A stretch of DNA of 64,000 nucleotides, taken from contig HG738137.1 of NCBI GenBank assembly GCA_000499405.2, positions 11,262,621 through 11,326,620 on the forward strand, given 5' to 3'. Under the pieces are notes generated by a model. It saw only the letters and a list, made by a program, of their open reading frames with translations. It did not search any database and was not told the DNA's origin. Shown in pieces: positions 11,049 to 23,485 of the stretch (its first letter is position 1; each line of letters begins with the position of its first letter). The translations under genes and the position numbers were made by a program. This DNA comes from Onchocerca volvulus. Its lineage: Eukaryota > Nematoda > Chromadorea > Rhabditida > Onchocercidae.

Positions 11049-13989
11049 GGCTAAATTCCGACATTTTGAAGCAAACAACAACTTTTTCAATCAATTCAGG
11101 AAGATTATCATCCTTACCGACAATAGTATAGGATGATGATAACTAATGATAGTTTTTATGTTAAGAAAGAATCTTCACTTTAACATGCATAGATAATCAA
11201 TGTCAATCACAGCGAACCAACCGATCGATCGATATGTGTTTGGTACACAAAATGTCAATGTTTGAAAAGCAGAGTTGTCTTCTGATGATCTACTCGAAAG
11301 AAATTCTTTAGTTGAAAATATAAATTACATTTTATATTGTATCTGTTTGTTACTTCGACATGGACCTTCTTGAAATTTTCAAAATATGTCCTAATTTTTG
11401 GAAAAAAAAAAAAAAAAAAACTAAAAAACAGTAAACTCAAATTGATGATAACCAGAAATCCAAAACTCATCAGCAAATGGGAAATTGTAGGAGAAAAATA
11501 TGATTGAATTGTATAATTTGGTTTGTAGCCTGGTTGGATTCGGCAGTGCTTCTTCTTGCTCTTGTGACTTGGTCAGGTTGGTGTAGATATCGAAAAGTCT
11601 TCTTTGTCTTATGTGACATTAGACGAATCTATTGATAAGGTTGTTTTATTGATTGATGGAAGAATAACTTTTTCGTAAAAAACGATATCAGATAATATCC
11701 AGGCAGAATGATTACTAAGTTACTCTTCCCCTTTGTTGCTCGTATTGATCGGAATTGTCGGTATAAGAATTTTGAAAAACTCTACTCTAAAATCCAAACC
11801 TTTTAAATGTTTTCGTGGGCTCCTCCACTTTTTCTGATTTTCAACGTGTCGCATCATGATTATCATGATTAATCGACCTCGCTTTGTTCATCTGTTAATC
11901 GGAGCTCTTTGGCGATAAACATGTTTATCCGTAATGATCACAAGGATAAATTTTGTTTGTTTTGTTTTATTTTTCCCTTTAGAAGTATCTTCGCGCTACT
12001 TGATCTTCAACATTTTTTGCTTAAAATAATTCATCTTTCGGATTTTTCCGATAAATATTGGTACTTTTACGAAATGAAGCATATTGTAAGTAAATCAATT
12101 GCAAGAGGTAGAAAATTTTGTAAGATCAGATGATGTCCAATGAGATCTATCATTGTGAAGAAAGTATACGTTACAACGATAATTCATATAAAATATTTTT
12201 ATTGTAACTGAGGATAATTTGCAAATTTACCAACAATTTGAAACTTCAGAATTTTTTTTGTAAACTATACTTGTTTTAACTACGGAACTAACTTTCTGCA
12301 TAGTTTTAAGACGAAATTTGAAACTTCAGAATGACGAATTAAAGAATTAATGGAGTTATGCCATTAGTACTAAATGTATTAGTTGCGGTTATTCCCTAAC
12401 TTTGTCTTATTCTGGATATGTACCAAAACTTTGCATATTATATTCGATCCGATAAAAGAAGTGCCAGATGACCCACCAATTCATCTAGAAAATTGTGTAT
12501 AGATGAATAGCACAATCTTTTATAATTTCGCGAAGAAACTTTTTACAGTACAAGTTTTAGTAAATAAAAACAATATTAGTACATAAAAGATGTTCGAAAA
12601 ACATAAACATAATCAGAATTTACAAAAATAAACATTTTTAATTGGGATTAAAATAAATAAGCGATTAAATACATATTCAGTTTCTCAGACTAAACATCAG
12701 CAAGAACATGAAATTAAAAATTGCAAAACTTTAATTTGCACTTTTTCGAAAATTTGTTAAATTAACAATCTTGATCCTCATAATTCATCATCTTATATCA
12801 CTTTGTATACCATCACATGGAATAATGTCGAATTGCTTTTTTTTCAAAGGCTGCCATCGTGATATTGTCACGGCAAAAATCATAGCTAGCCGATCGGAAA
12901 GAAACGGATTGTTCATTATAGATCTACGAAAGTTCAAAAAAGAAAGTAGGAAAAATAGTTATCAATCATCATATATATTTGCATACTCATAGAAGAGAGG
13001 TATCAGAATGATGAAGATAAAACATCTTATCAATAGCTTTTCCATCAATTGATACAAATCTTGCGAATTAAACATAAATAACAAACAGAAAATATGAACT
13101 AAAATATGTGCATTTATGTACAAAATTATTTGTTGAACTACTCAGAATATGTCATATCGTAGCCAATCTTATTAGCTATGATGTGACATATTCTGTCTTT
13201 AAAACTTAGTTCTTGTAGAAATCAGCAATTCGAAAACTGCCGCCAAGAAACTAAGGACTTCGGAGTTCAAGAATAATTTGAGAGGACAAATCACTATAAA
13301 ACAAACGTCTTCAAAAAAATAAGAAATGAACAATAATTTCAAGAATCATTTTAACACCTGAAAATTAGCAGCTTTATACAACTAGCAAGAAATTAAAAGA
13401 AAATAAGATAAATCTAATCTATAATCATGTTTTAAAAGTATTGCCATGTGGAAACAATTCAAAGATATGTAATGTTTGTAATTGCTTCTAAATATACCAC
13501 GAAAAATTTACGGGATATTTCAAGTCACAACAGCAAAGTTACAGCCACTTTTCTCAAACATAATCTTTTTAAAAGTTGTATGAAATTTAAAAGATATATG
13601 CTTTAATGCTGAAGCATTCTATTACCAAGAACTTTTAACCTAACCAAATCTAGTTTTAAAAAAATATTGGAAAAAAGATGCTTTGATGTCATCCAATATA
13701 ATTTAAATTTATTACCAATTCCTACTTTCCATCAGTAGGATAAAACAAAAGCCATCATAATTTATAATGATTTGGTTTCCGCATTCTCAGATAATAAGCG
13801 CTTGCCACAAATCGAAATACATAGAAGAAACTTACAGATATCAATATTTAATCATTCGGTACTCCATTTTATGGAGAGGGGAAGGAGGGGGAGACTACTA
13901 ATAGATAAAGAATGAAATCATCTTTTTAAAAGTAAGCTAATTATTGATGAAAAATGGCAGAAAAAAAAAAAGAAATCAAATGATCTGTT
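11049..13989. other. Non-coding stretch downstream of WDTC1
   Basis: No gene is supported. One short hairpin lies at 13144-13194 (separate entry). Open frames at 11255-11476, 11909-12133 and 12771-12992 have compositions typical of AT-rich random frames and lack paired splice sites. WDTC1 3' UTR presumably occupies the right end just below 13990. Confidence 0.6.
13144..13194. repeat. 51-nt imperfect inverted repeat (hairpin)
   Basis: The left arm starts AGAATATGTCATATCGTAGC and the right arm is its near-complement ending GACATATTCT. The stem is 24 bp with two G-T wobbles and one C-A mismatch, and the loop is CTT. Confidence 0.75.
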
Positions 13990-16900
13990 CTAGCTTGCAT
14001 TACAACCAATTCGTCTTCCACGTTCAACATCATCGTCATCGCCACCTTGCACAGCTAGTCCTATAGACGCAACTACCATATCGAATATACCTGTGTGCAT
14101 TCGCTTCTGATTCGTTGCCGAAAGAGCCGTAAGACGGTGTAATTCACGTCCTGTTTCTGTATTATTCTACAAAAAAGAAAAATACAATTCAGTCTATGAA
14201 AAAAATATTACCAGCAGAAAATGAAATCCCAACAATTTCTATAACTAGCAGAATATTTCTAAAATTTATTCTAATTTACAAGTGAGAATTGCAAAATGTT
14301 GTTATGAAAGAATTTCAACACTAACAAAAGACGTATCACCGGGAATAGAAAATCTCTTTGTATCACTGATCTCGAAAGAATAAATCAGGAATGTTTCAGT
14401 CAAATTTTTTTATTAAATAGCAACTTTATCCAAGATTTTTGTTGATAAATTTTGTGATCAATCTTTAAAAACCGATCAAATGACAATGTATCTAAAAACA
14501 ACAACGGACAATATTTTCAAATATTTCAAAAGTTCCCGAAGTGTTTGGATTGATTCAGTAAAACTTCGATATTTTAGGCAATGAAAAAAACGAACTCTTT
14601 CCAAATCTTCATCAAGTGGCTGCCAAAACCGAATGACATGTTCGATTCCGGAGGTTGCAAGTAATAAAACTGATGGATGAGGTTGTACGCAATTCAGAAT
14701 ATTCATATCTGCTTCAAATCCTTTTATCAAAGCACCCGATTTTCTCTCCCAGATCAGTAATGAACCACAATCACTACCTGCGGCGATATATTCATCTCTA
14801 CTACCAAACCAAACAGCTTCCTGATAATTGAACTTTGATAGTCTTATATAAAATTGTAAATATCTTGAAAATCAAATATAAAAAATTAAGAAAAACTATC
14901 TTCCGCATACATTTCTGAAAAAGAAAAATTACGCATATCATACTTTTATATCCGTATTGGTATTGCAATGTCCACATAACCGCTGTACATAATCTGAGCA
15001 ACCATTTGAAGTCCAACTTTTCTGTCCCATAGGATCAGTTCGTAACAAAGCATCTAGTCTATCGCAAGAGTGATCATCCGGAAAACGTTCCTAAAAAAGA
15101 TTTTTTCCAGAAATTTGAAGCTTAAAATGTAGTAATATTCGATATGACGGGAAACGTAATAATATTCGATATGACGTGATATATTTCATGTTGATATTAA
15201 ATGCTAACGCAAGAGCGAAGCTCGCGTTATATCGTATTGCAATGTGTAGATTCGGTTTTTTAAAAAGCTGTTTGAACCAAACATAATCAGACCGACTGGA
15301 TTAAATTTGAAATCAATGCTATCAAATTAATACGGGAAATGACCTCAACGAATTCTAAAATAGCCATCTGAATTTTGCTCATAACTTACATTCAAAAAAT
15401 CACTACTATTTATCTAATAAATACTCTGGATAGTTTCGATTTTTCTCACTAAATTCTATTCTTTTAGTTCAATTTATGATTTAATAACCCGAGAAGTCAG
15501 TAATCAATAAATTTTAACTACTCAATAAGTTCCAAAAATGAACCTTGAAGAGTTTTGAAATCCTCCTCGCCATATCATATTGCTTCAATTCAATTAAAGC
15601 TTTAATAATTCGATAATGTACTTTGCTGTTTCTTGGTTCAATTTTCAAAGCTCGTATTAGATCCAATAGTGAGGCATATGCGTCACCATCCCATAATCTT
15701 CGGAGATAGCTTGCTCCACGATTTGCTAACAGTAAACACAAATCCATCGAATGAGGATGCCCAAGTGGAGGATCGCGCCTAAACAAAATTTGTTAACAGA
15801 AATTTTAACTCCTGGAAAAAAACTTGAAAAGATTTTTTTCACCAAAAGGGAAATTCATGAAAACATTTACCCACATTTATTTGAAAAAAAATCCTATTAC
15901 ATTTATTGTCCAATTACATACATTTTATATGAAAATCTTGATATATTTTTCAAAACAAATTTTATGCTCTATCTCAGCAATTTTCTGATTGCAGATGCAA
16001 ATTTTTTCTAAATAAAACTGAAATCTAAAAAATCAATGTCGAAAGTTAAATTTTCTTGCAATACACTTGATAAGCAAATTTTTTTGCTTTAATACATATT
16101 AGAAATCTAATTTACCAAAATCTCACATACATTATATTTAATAAAAAATTTGAAACAAGAAGCTTACCCGCATAATTTCTCACAATCTAGAATTGCCCGA
16201 CTATATGTATTAATTGCATCAGTATATTCTTTGTTATTGAAATGGATTTTTGCTAATTCACGCTCTGCTCTAAAAACTTCCGTTGTTGTCTTATCAAAGC
16301 CAGAGAAACTGCTAATGTCCAATAAATTTCGAGCAGGATCTTCGATGAAACTGTTAAGTGATTGTAATGCATCTGGCTCATGCGCTCTGAGAAAAGAAAG
16401 TTCTAAATTCCATTTAAATTATTCATTTTTAATTGATTGTAATTCATCAACATACTACAATATTTGAGCAAATATGAGACAATATTTCAATTATATTGAA
16501 CATAATTGACTTATATGGAATTTTGTAGAGTTAACTTATTGCTATGTCATTACTTATCGTTTTTTCCTAGTTTTCATTTAAATTTTGCAGAAAATTAAAG
16601 TAAATTAGTTTAGCAAAACTGTTCCAAAAATTCCGTCAAATAGTAATCGACCGTATCAATGATCGAATTCGTCTATCAGAAAGAAATACATGTTTTTGAA
16701 AATGTATATAGAAAGTTTCAATTAAAAAATCAAATTTCAAAAAATTTTAATTTGAAATTACATAAAATAAAGAATTACCGATCAAAAACATTAAATATGT
16801 AAATTTGTTCTCCACCGATATTAACAATAAGTTCATTGCCTAAAGAATTGAAACCAACATGAGTCACCGATAATGTCCTGAACGCGTGTCGCGCGGATGA

Positions 16901-19501
16901 ATCAGAGATTGGAATGTGACCTGGAAGAAAAACTACTCTCGCTAAGATGAAGAACGGACTTAAATTCATTTCTGCTTTAATGTGGATGTAACGTTGCCTA
17001 AAAATTAAAATTAAAAAAGTGAAATGTGTTTAATATTTCATTATTATGCGGAGAACACCAAATTCATGTTTTGGATAATTACTTTACAGGATTAACAACA
17101 AGCTCATGATGGGGACTTATATTAGCACTAATAAATTTTACTCAATAAATAATATAAAGTGCTCAAAATTCATGAATAAACCAAAAATATAATAAAAGAT
17201 ACATGACAAAAAGCAAATACCTGGAATAACAGTAAATAATGGTTCCGAGACATTCCGTCGGTCATAAAGAGGAACAGGAGCTTCATTCAACGCAACCGCA
17301 ATCATTTCTGGGCGATTTTCATTTATTGCTAGTGATTTACATTCTTTTTGATCAAATTTGATTAAACTTGTAGCTTTAGCAGTGCGAATATCATACTGCC
17401 TGTAATTTATAAAATCCCATAGATCAGTTATCAGTTTCCTATTAAAACTTCCAATCAGGATATTAAATTTAAATCGCGCTCTTGCGAAACAAAAACTAAT
17501 TCCACTTTAACCATTTCAACTCTCTTGCACCGAAAAAATGAAACCAAACATTTTAATTGCAATACTCTTTTCACATCAATATTCGAGAACATCTTTATTA
17601 GAATGACCAAGACGAATGCTATTTTCACAAGAGCGCTATCTGACTATTCACTATTTCGTTATTCGCTATTTCATTACTTCGGCCCTTTTTGAATCACGAT
17701 ACGATAATAAAATAGAACTTAATACGACTTAACATAGATTGCTGAGAAAGAATTATAATGTAAATCGTTAAATGGTTCTATTTAATTCACCAACTAACTA
17801 GTGAAGCTATTAGTAATTCCAATATATTTCAGAGTGATTCTTATTCTTCCTGAAATTGTTGTCGCAGGATGCATAAGCGAATACCTAAATACTTACTTGA
17901 TATAACCATCTTCTGCTGCAGACCAAAATAGATATGGATCAGCGCGCGTTATAGCCAAACGCTTGACGCGACCTTCGGACCACCATACATAAGGCACATC
18001 AGAGCGGACAATCGAATGCATTCTTACATTATTGTCACCTGGAATTTATAACTAATGATTTTCCGTAAGAGAATTTTAAACAAAATCGGTCAGATGTAAA
18101 TAAATGCATAAATAAATGAAAATAAATTAAATTAAATTTATATTTAAGAAAAAATATTTTTTATTGTATATTTTCTACCTTTTTTGGACGGAGAAAAAGC
18201 GAAATTTGGAAAATCATCAAAAACTGCTTCATAAGATTTGTTCTAATGACGTTTCAAAAAACTATAGTGAGATACAAATATGAGGGAAAGGAAACTCAAA
18301 AAAAAGGCGTATCAAGAAAAAAAAAATCAGAAAAAAAAATCAAGATGAGTCTATAAAAACAAGATAATGAGAAATGAAGTGAGGAAAGCATTGTGACAGT
18401 TCGAAGAATTCAATAATGGTTGCTTAAGAAAATTTATGTGATTAGCAGTGTTAGCGATACTGATGAACTAAATAAATAGTTTAAATGTTCATTACCTGCA
18501 GCACTTATCAATAAATCATCGCTTCCACTAGGTAAAAACTGTACCGAAAATATATTATTCATATGACCGGATCTGATACAATGCAGAGCTTTACCTTCCG
18601 CATTCCATAAACGAATTTGCATATCATCTGAACCACTTGCCAATAAGCTGCAATAAATATGATCATAATTTCCTCCCACTTTTAAAAGTCTCTTTCAAAA
18701 ACAAATATATTAAAACAACATATTTAATGGTTAACCTTCCTGAAGTATTCCATTGTAAGCAATTTACACATCCTTCATGACCCTGCAATTAATGAGGAAT
18801 GAAATTTTTTCAAAAATGAATGAAACATTTCTGCATTATTTGCTGAAATCTTGTAAAAAATTTTACATACTTGGATTTCTACACTTATATTTTTTCTACA
18901 TATTAACCATTTTCAAAGGATTCCTTTACATCTCTCTTAGCTTCTGTCTTAGGGTCCTATGTCCAAATAGACTACAGCTATTCTACTGTAACTAATAGTA
19001 TCGCAGGTAATTCATAATATTTGCTTTTTTTTTCATACTTGCATATCTGGTTAAAATAAGCTTACATAATAACACCTAAAGTAAAACTACAAAAAAAAAA
19101 GCTATGAATTGAAGTTTATTAAAACAGCCACCGATAATGAATAACATTAAATTTGTTAAATATTCGATGTTCAGTCAATGTGCTGTTACCAACTGAGACT
19201 GACATTCAACTCAAAATATTTTTGCTTTTGTTTTATAAAAAGTATCGGTGCAAGCAGTAACTGCGATTTTATATAGCGCAGTCGAACAACTTTGGAAGTA
19301 GTTGACATATCATTGAAAGCTTGTCATATAATTAAAAACAAAAAAGGGAAAAGATTGAAAATAAGCACTAACTTTCAGTGTTTTACTATGACCAAGACGA
19401 TCCAAAAAATTCCGCGTACTCATTGCATTTCTTTGAAAATTTATAGGTCTTAAATATAATTCGCGAAAATGAAGGTTTTCTTCCAAATGTTGCGCAATCA
19501 T
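13990..19501 (-). CDS. WDTC1: WDTC1/adipose orthologue, WD40 and TPR protein (DCAF)
   Basis: Twelve exons: 19501-19373, 18782-18736, 18647-18496, 18038-17897, 17399-17221, 17140-17083, 16997-16779, 16386-16168, 15778-15544, 15090-14944, 14820-14596, 14166-13990. All junctions are GT..AG and in phase, giving 642 aa (human WDTC1 is about 677). N-terminal WD40 blades include GHEGCVNCLQWN (44-55), ASGSDDMQIRLWN and HMNNIFSVQFLPSGSDDLLI (exons 2-3), then FWSAAEDGYIKQYDIR (exons 4-5) and VNIGGEQIYIFNV (exon 7). TPR repeats lie at roughly 340-460 (AKIHFNNKEYTDAINTYSRA; NRGASYLRRLWDGDAYASLL). The C-terminal blades carry LCGHCNTNTDIK, AAGSDCGSLLIW and LLATSGIEHVIRFW, and the end is close to the human NQRRM tail. 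Known role: substrate receptor of CUL4-DDB1 ligases and regulator of fat storage. A TTTCAG site at 19544-19549, 43 nt before the ATG, is the SL or 5'-UTR acceptor. The weakest junctions are the exon 6 acceptor (TTGAG) and the exon 11 donor (GTTCGT). Confidence 0.95.
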
Positions 19502-20311
19502 TGCTATCGTAATTTTTTCAAGTAACTTAGTGATTTAATGGACCTGAAATGCAAAAATGAGAAAAAAAATTAATAGTATTTATGAAATAAGCTGCACCTT
19601 CACGATGGGATACTGTTCGTAGTTTTACTGGAGGTCAAATTCATTGATACTTTTATGTCAATCATGCTTATGGGTCAAGTATTCCAACTGAGTTTTCGAT
19701 AGATATGACATTACTCGGCATGGTCATATATTGAACCCAATTTCACAGTGCAGTGTTTTATCTTATTTTATTAAATTCTACAGGAAAAAAAGTTTATATT
19801 TCATTTCTGAAATGGATGCTTTATCAATTTATTCTTTTCATAAGGATTAGAGCTAAGTTTTTCTAATGAGCTGTCTTTTCAAGAGTCTAGGGAAAAGTCT
19901 TCCAAAGTTAATAAAAAAATTAAATCTATAATTTGAATTCCAAAAATAAAAAAAAAAAAAAAGAAAGAAAGAAAGAAAGCTCCTACAATCGATTAATCTC
20001 AAGGAAGCTATCACCGCGATTAGTGTTCGAAAGTTACCAGATAAGTTAACTAGATATTTTGAAGACAGAATTTTTATTTCAGTTTAGTTTCTTCTTTCCA
20101 ATTTTTTTACTATTTGCAATTATTTTACAAAATAATTTCAAACAATAAATATGTTTCATTCATACTTAAAGTAAACATTAAATAATTTTGAAAACTCATT
20201 CTGAATGAACAGAAAAGAATTGACCAAAGAAGAAGAGGAGAAATCATTTCATATTTCTTCATCTCGTACAATAAGATGGAACTTTAAAATTATTAAGCTT
20301 CACAAACTTAC

Positions 20312-20410
20312 ACGGCAGAACTTCGACAAACACTTTCCTCTCCCAATAGAGCACTAACATCCACGTGCCGAAAAAGAGTACGAGTACTCGTACGAGTTGC
20401 AACTCAAACA
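20312..20410 (-). other. Candidate 5' UTR exon/promoter region of WDTC1 with a 16-bp palindrome
   Basis: Minus-strand sequence ending at 20312 is followed by a perfect GTAAGT donor. It is less AT-rich than its surroundings and lies about 0.8 kb upstream of the WDTC1 acceptor at 19544, on the same strand. A perfect palindrome GTACGAGTACTCGTAC and a CACGTG E-box lie within it. An ATG here (MLVLYWERK..) would not stay open into the WDTC1 exon, so a non-coding first exon is more likely. Confidence 0.35.
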
Positions 20411-20670
20411 GCCTTGTACAAGATAATTATGAATCTGGAATGAATTAATTAAGGAAAAATCACAGACATTATAATCACTATGGTTTGTTTGTGAAATTAG
20501 AATAAATTTTAAGCTGAAATGCAAATACTAGTAGCCAAATACTAATGCTAATACTAATAGCCGATAACAGCTTCCTTTAATCAAGTAGCTATCAAAGCTA
20601 TCTGAACTGAGGTAACTGGGCAGATAATAGAATTTTTAATTGCATATACATTACTGTAACAAGCAAGCCA

Positions 20671-21135
20671 CTATACATCGCATGATATAACTAACAAAGT
20701 TGTTACTTTGTCATATTTCGATTGAAAGTTTAAAAGTAAATTAGAAATTAAACATAAAAAAGTAAAATATACAAAAATGTTGTGGGAAAGGTGAGAAAAT
20801 TTTAGTCTAATTGTTGGATCCTGAAATAGGATTTCAAAGTAAAATAATTTACGAGCCTTAGTATATATATCTTGAAAATTTTAAGAATCCAAAAAAAATG
20901 TTGAGCGATGTGAAATAACTACTTAAGTTCAGGCGCTTAAATCGCTATCAAGTTGAGCAGTGCAAATACTAACTTTACAATTATAAGTTGAGAGGAATTC
21001 CAAAATGATAGATTCGAACAGATCAACATTTTCTGATGAATTCCGAAAATGTTTAGTCATATATTTTACCTTTCTTATTTTTAGTATATGATTTATCAAG
21101 TAAAATACACACCCAATCAAAGTTCCGAAACCCAT
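20671..21135 (-). CDS. Candidate two-exon small membrane protein
   Basis: ATG at 21135 lies six bases after a TTTGTTAG acceptor. Exon 1 (21135-21070) encodes a hydrophobic start, MGFGTLIGCVFYLINHI plus LKIRK, and ends at an AAG|GTAAAA donor. A TATTTCAG acceptor before 20820 opens a phase-0 frame of about 50 codons (DPTIRLKFSHLSHN..) to a stop at about 20671, again hydrophobic. Alternatively the first frame simply reads on to a stop at 20929. No family is recognised. The AT-rich second exon could be chance. Confidence 0.25.
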
Positions 21136-21271
21136 TAATGACTAACAAATGAGAGGAACCAAAGGAAAAAAAAAATCCGAAGATCAAAAATTGCAAAACA
21201 ACACTTCGACCGTTTCCTGATCATACAAAATTCTGTAATGCTGCAACTTGTGGCATTGAGTCCTAACAGGA

Positions 21272-21397
21272 ATGGTGACCGTATCCTATCGGCAGTTAGC
21301 CAAACTTCTCGAAATTACTTCTCTCTCATCGATTGGGACATTTTGTTTTCACTGGGGGCTTTTCATTGCTGGCTACGCGCGTTTCGGGTTGGGTTAG
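21272..21397 (+). CDS. Candidate 41-aa ORF in a GC-richer segment, or 5' UTR exon of ANP32
   Basis: ATG at 21272 follows a CCTAACAG acceptor by two bases. The frame (starts MVTVSYRQLAKLLE, contains CFHWGLFIAGY) ends with TAG at 21395-21397. The segment 21240-21470 is clearly less AT-rich than its neighbours, holds a TTTCACGTGAA E-box palindrome and ends in a CAG|GTAAAC donor at about 21459. It may be a small protein, a regulatory upstream ORF or a non-coding leader exon of the plus-strand ANP32 gene. Confidence 0.25.
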   Translation: MVTVSYRQLAKLLEITSLSSIGTFCFHWGLFIAGYARFGLG

Positions 21398-22273
21398 TGT
21401 GGTAGTGTGGGGTATTTTGCGTTTCTGTTTCACGTGAAGTACGTGAGGAATGTGCAGGTAAACTTTAGTTACGTGTTTAGCGTTGACTTATCCTTTCCAT
21501 TACCATTTTTCAAACTACAAGTGAATTATTGATTTTCGTTTCTACACTCTCTAAAATGTTTCATTTAGGTATAAAATTGTTTTAAATTCACTTTCAAGGT
21601 GGTGTACTAAGACATTATTTATTGCTATTCAGCGGGATATAATTCATTTTTTTTTCCGTATTTCATTCATGCATTGCAAGTTTTATCGTAGAATATACCC
21701 CCTCCCCCTCTGTCCCCACCACTCTACCCTATCCAGAAAAAAGCGAAAACTTTCCATAATTATATTTTGTACTGAAATGTAACATTTCCATCCATTCGAG
21801 AGTATTTTCGAAATGTTTGAAGATCTCGTAATACTTCTCGAGTTAATCATTTATTAAATTGATACTGAGAATAGGAATACTACTTCATCATATGTGGATT
21901 TGGCTTCATTTCAACTTCTTATTTTTCTCTTGTCTTGATGCTGAGATGTGATATCTCCTAATTTTTCTCTTTTTTTCTCCTGTAGCAAGTTTTTCAGAAA
22001 AGCATTACGAAGAATTTCGTACTGCGTGAATGTTGCAGTTTTATCTTATAAGATTTTGATAGGCATTTTTTTTTTTTGCAACTCGGTATTTCGATGATTA
22101 ATTGTCGGATAAATTTTTGCAGTCATGAAGCCATAAGTATTTACTACATTTTTGATAGGTTTACCATGTTGCATTTGAAAAAAGGTGGAAAATATTTATA
22201 AATTTATGACTTTTTTTTCCAACTTTCTTCTTTCTGTTCTATTATCATAGACAAATGTAAAAGATGCATTATT

Positions 22274-22976
22274 TCATTTTTTTAGCTTTTTGTCTTGCTT
22301 TTCCATTTTCCATTTACTACCGTTTATCAAAAGCATTATCCCGGCAATATTCTGATTTGATATTTCTTCTTGCCGGGCAATAAATCTACAAAAATACGGC
22401 CCATGCAGCCCGACCATTTGCATGCATACATCCAGATGCATAGGAGAGAGACGCATAGACAATTCTTCTACATGTGTTTTTTTTTTTGTCACAAATCAAT
22501 TTATCATCGATACCGTAGTTTGACATTTATTTGCGAATTCGAATTCTCGATGCATTAAAAAAAAAATCTGGGTTGAAAAAAGTATTATTCAGAAGGAATG
22601 GTCCTTTTCCGGATACTTTATAAACTTCTCCATATTTTTGTGATGCCCGGAAGAATTAATTTTTTTTTGATGTAAAGCTAAAAGATAAAAATATTAGTTA
22701 GGTTTTTCAAGTTTTTTTTTCTTGCATGCTTCTTTTGGATATTTATATGATATTCTGGAAAGATCTTGGTGAAAAGAAAGAGGACAAATACCTGTTTGAT
22801 TAATATATAGTGCAGCAAGATTAATGTGATCAATATTTCCGCTTTGCTTTTTGGTCACACTATCTTTCACCTGAAGGGTAGGAAGAAAGAGAAGAGAATA
22901 AAGATGAAACATTCTTTTATCATAGGCGACAATAATATACATTTATTGATTTATTTCCCATCACCACATTACCCAT
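22274..22976 (-). CDS. Small three-exon gene, unknown 102-aa protein
   Basis: Exons 22976-22941, 22870-22792 and 22467-22274 are joined by GTATAT..CTTCAG and GTATTT..TGTAG introns and stay in frame: start MGNVVMGNKSIN, middle KQSGNIDHINLAALYINQT, end EELSMRLSPMHLDVCMQMVG followed by a Lys-rich tail (KQDKKLKK). The composition (Met, His, Cys, Gly, varied codons) is more protein-like than surrounding random frames. The N-terminal MG could be myristoylated if exon 1 is right. Exon 1 is the least certain part, and the middle exon could instead have another upstream partner. It is transcribed head-to-head with ANP32, about 510 bp apart. No family is recognised. Confidence 0.5.
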
Positions 22977-23485
22977 ATTTAACCCTTTGTTCACTTGATT
23001 TATAATGATAAAAATATTGATGGTGGATATTATCGATTTAAAATTTTTTCGGCCAGTATATTTTAGAAATTAGCAGGAAAATGATAGTTATAACTAACTA
23101 TAAACATCGATGCATTTTGTAGTCTAGCTTGCGAATGAATTAATTGAAATCAATTTGGTATTATTATAGTGGAATCTTTTCTCCTGATTCCCATCAGGAA
23201 ATGAATCAGATGATAGAGATAGGTTAAATGCGCAAAATATTCAATTTTTTTTTTTTGTTTTCCATTGTTTAAAGTTTCAGACAAATCAATTTCGATCTTA
23301 GTTTTTTTCAGTGATTCTTTTTTCTAACTCATAAACGTTTTTGCCTGCATTTCTTTTCAATTTCTATGGTTCGAGGAATTTCCTATCCATTTGGAAACTT
23401 ATTTTGTTCCTTTGTATGCATTTGTTTTTTTGTGGTTTTTTTTTTTCAGAAAAAAGCTATGTATATATAGCTGAAAACTTTTCAG

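Noticed and set aside
11470..11619. 49-aa minus-strand ORF beginning MSHKTKKTFRYL
   Set aside because: It is short, has no acceptor at its ATG, and has a hydrophobic tail typical of chance reading. Kept only as a note.
14801..15016. 71-codon minus-strand frame (MDFKWLLRLC..)
   Set aside because: Off-frame reading of WDTC1 exon 10. The correct frame gives the conserved CGHCNTNTDI.
16150..16467. 105-codon plus-strand frame
   Set aside because: It is antisense to WDTC1 exon 8, whose own frame and splice sites explain the openness.
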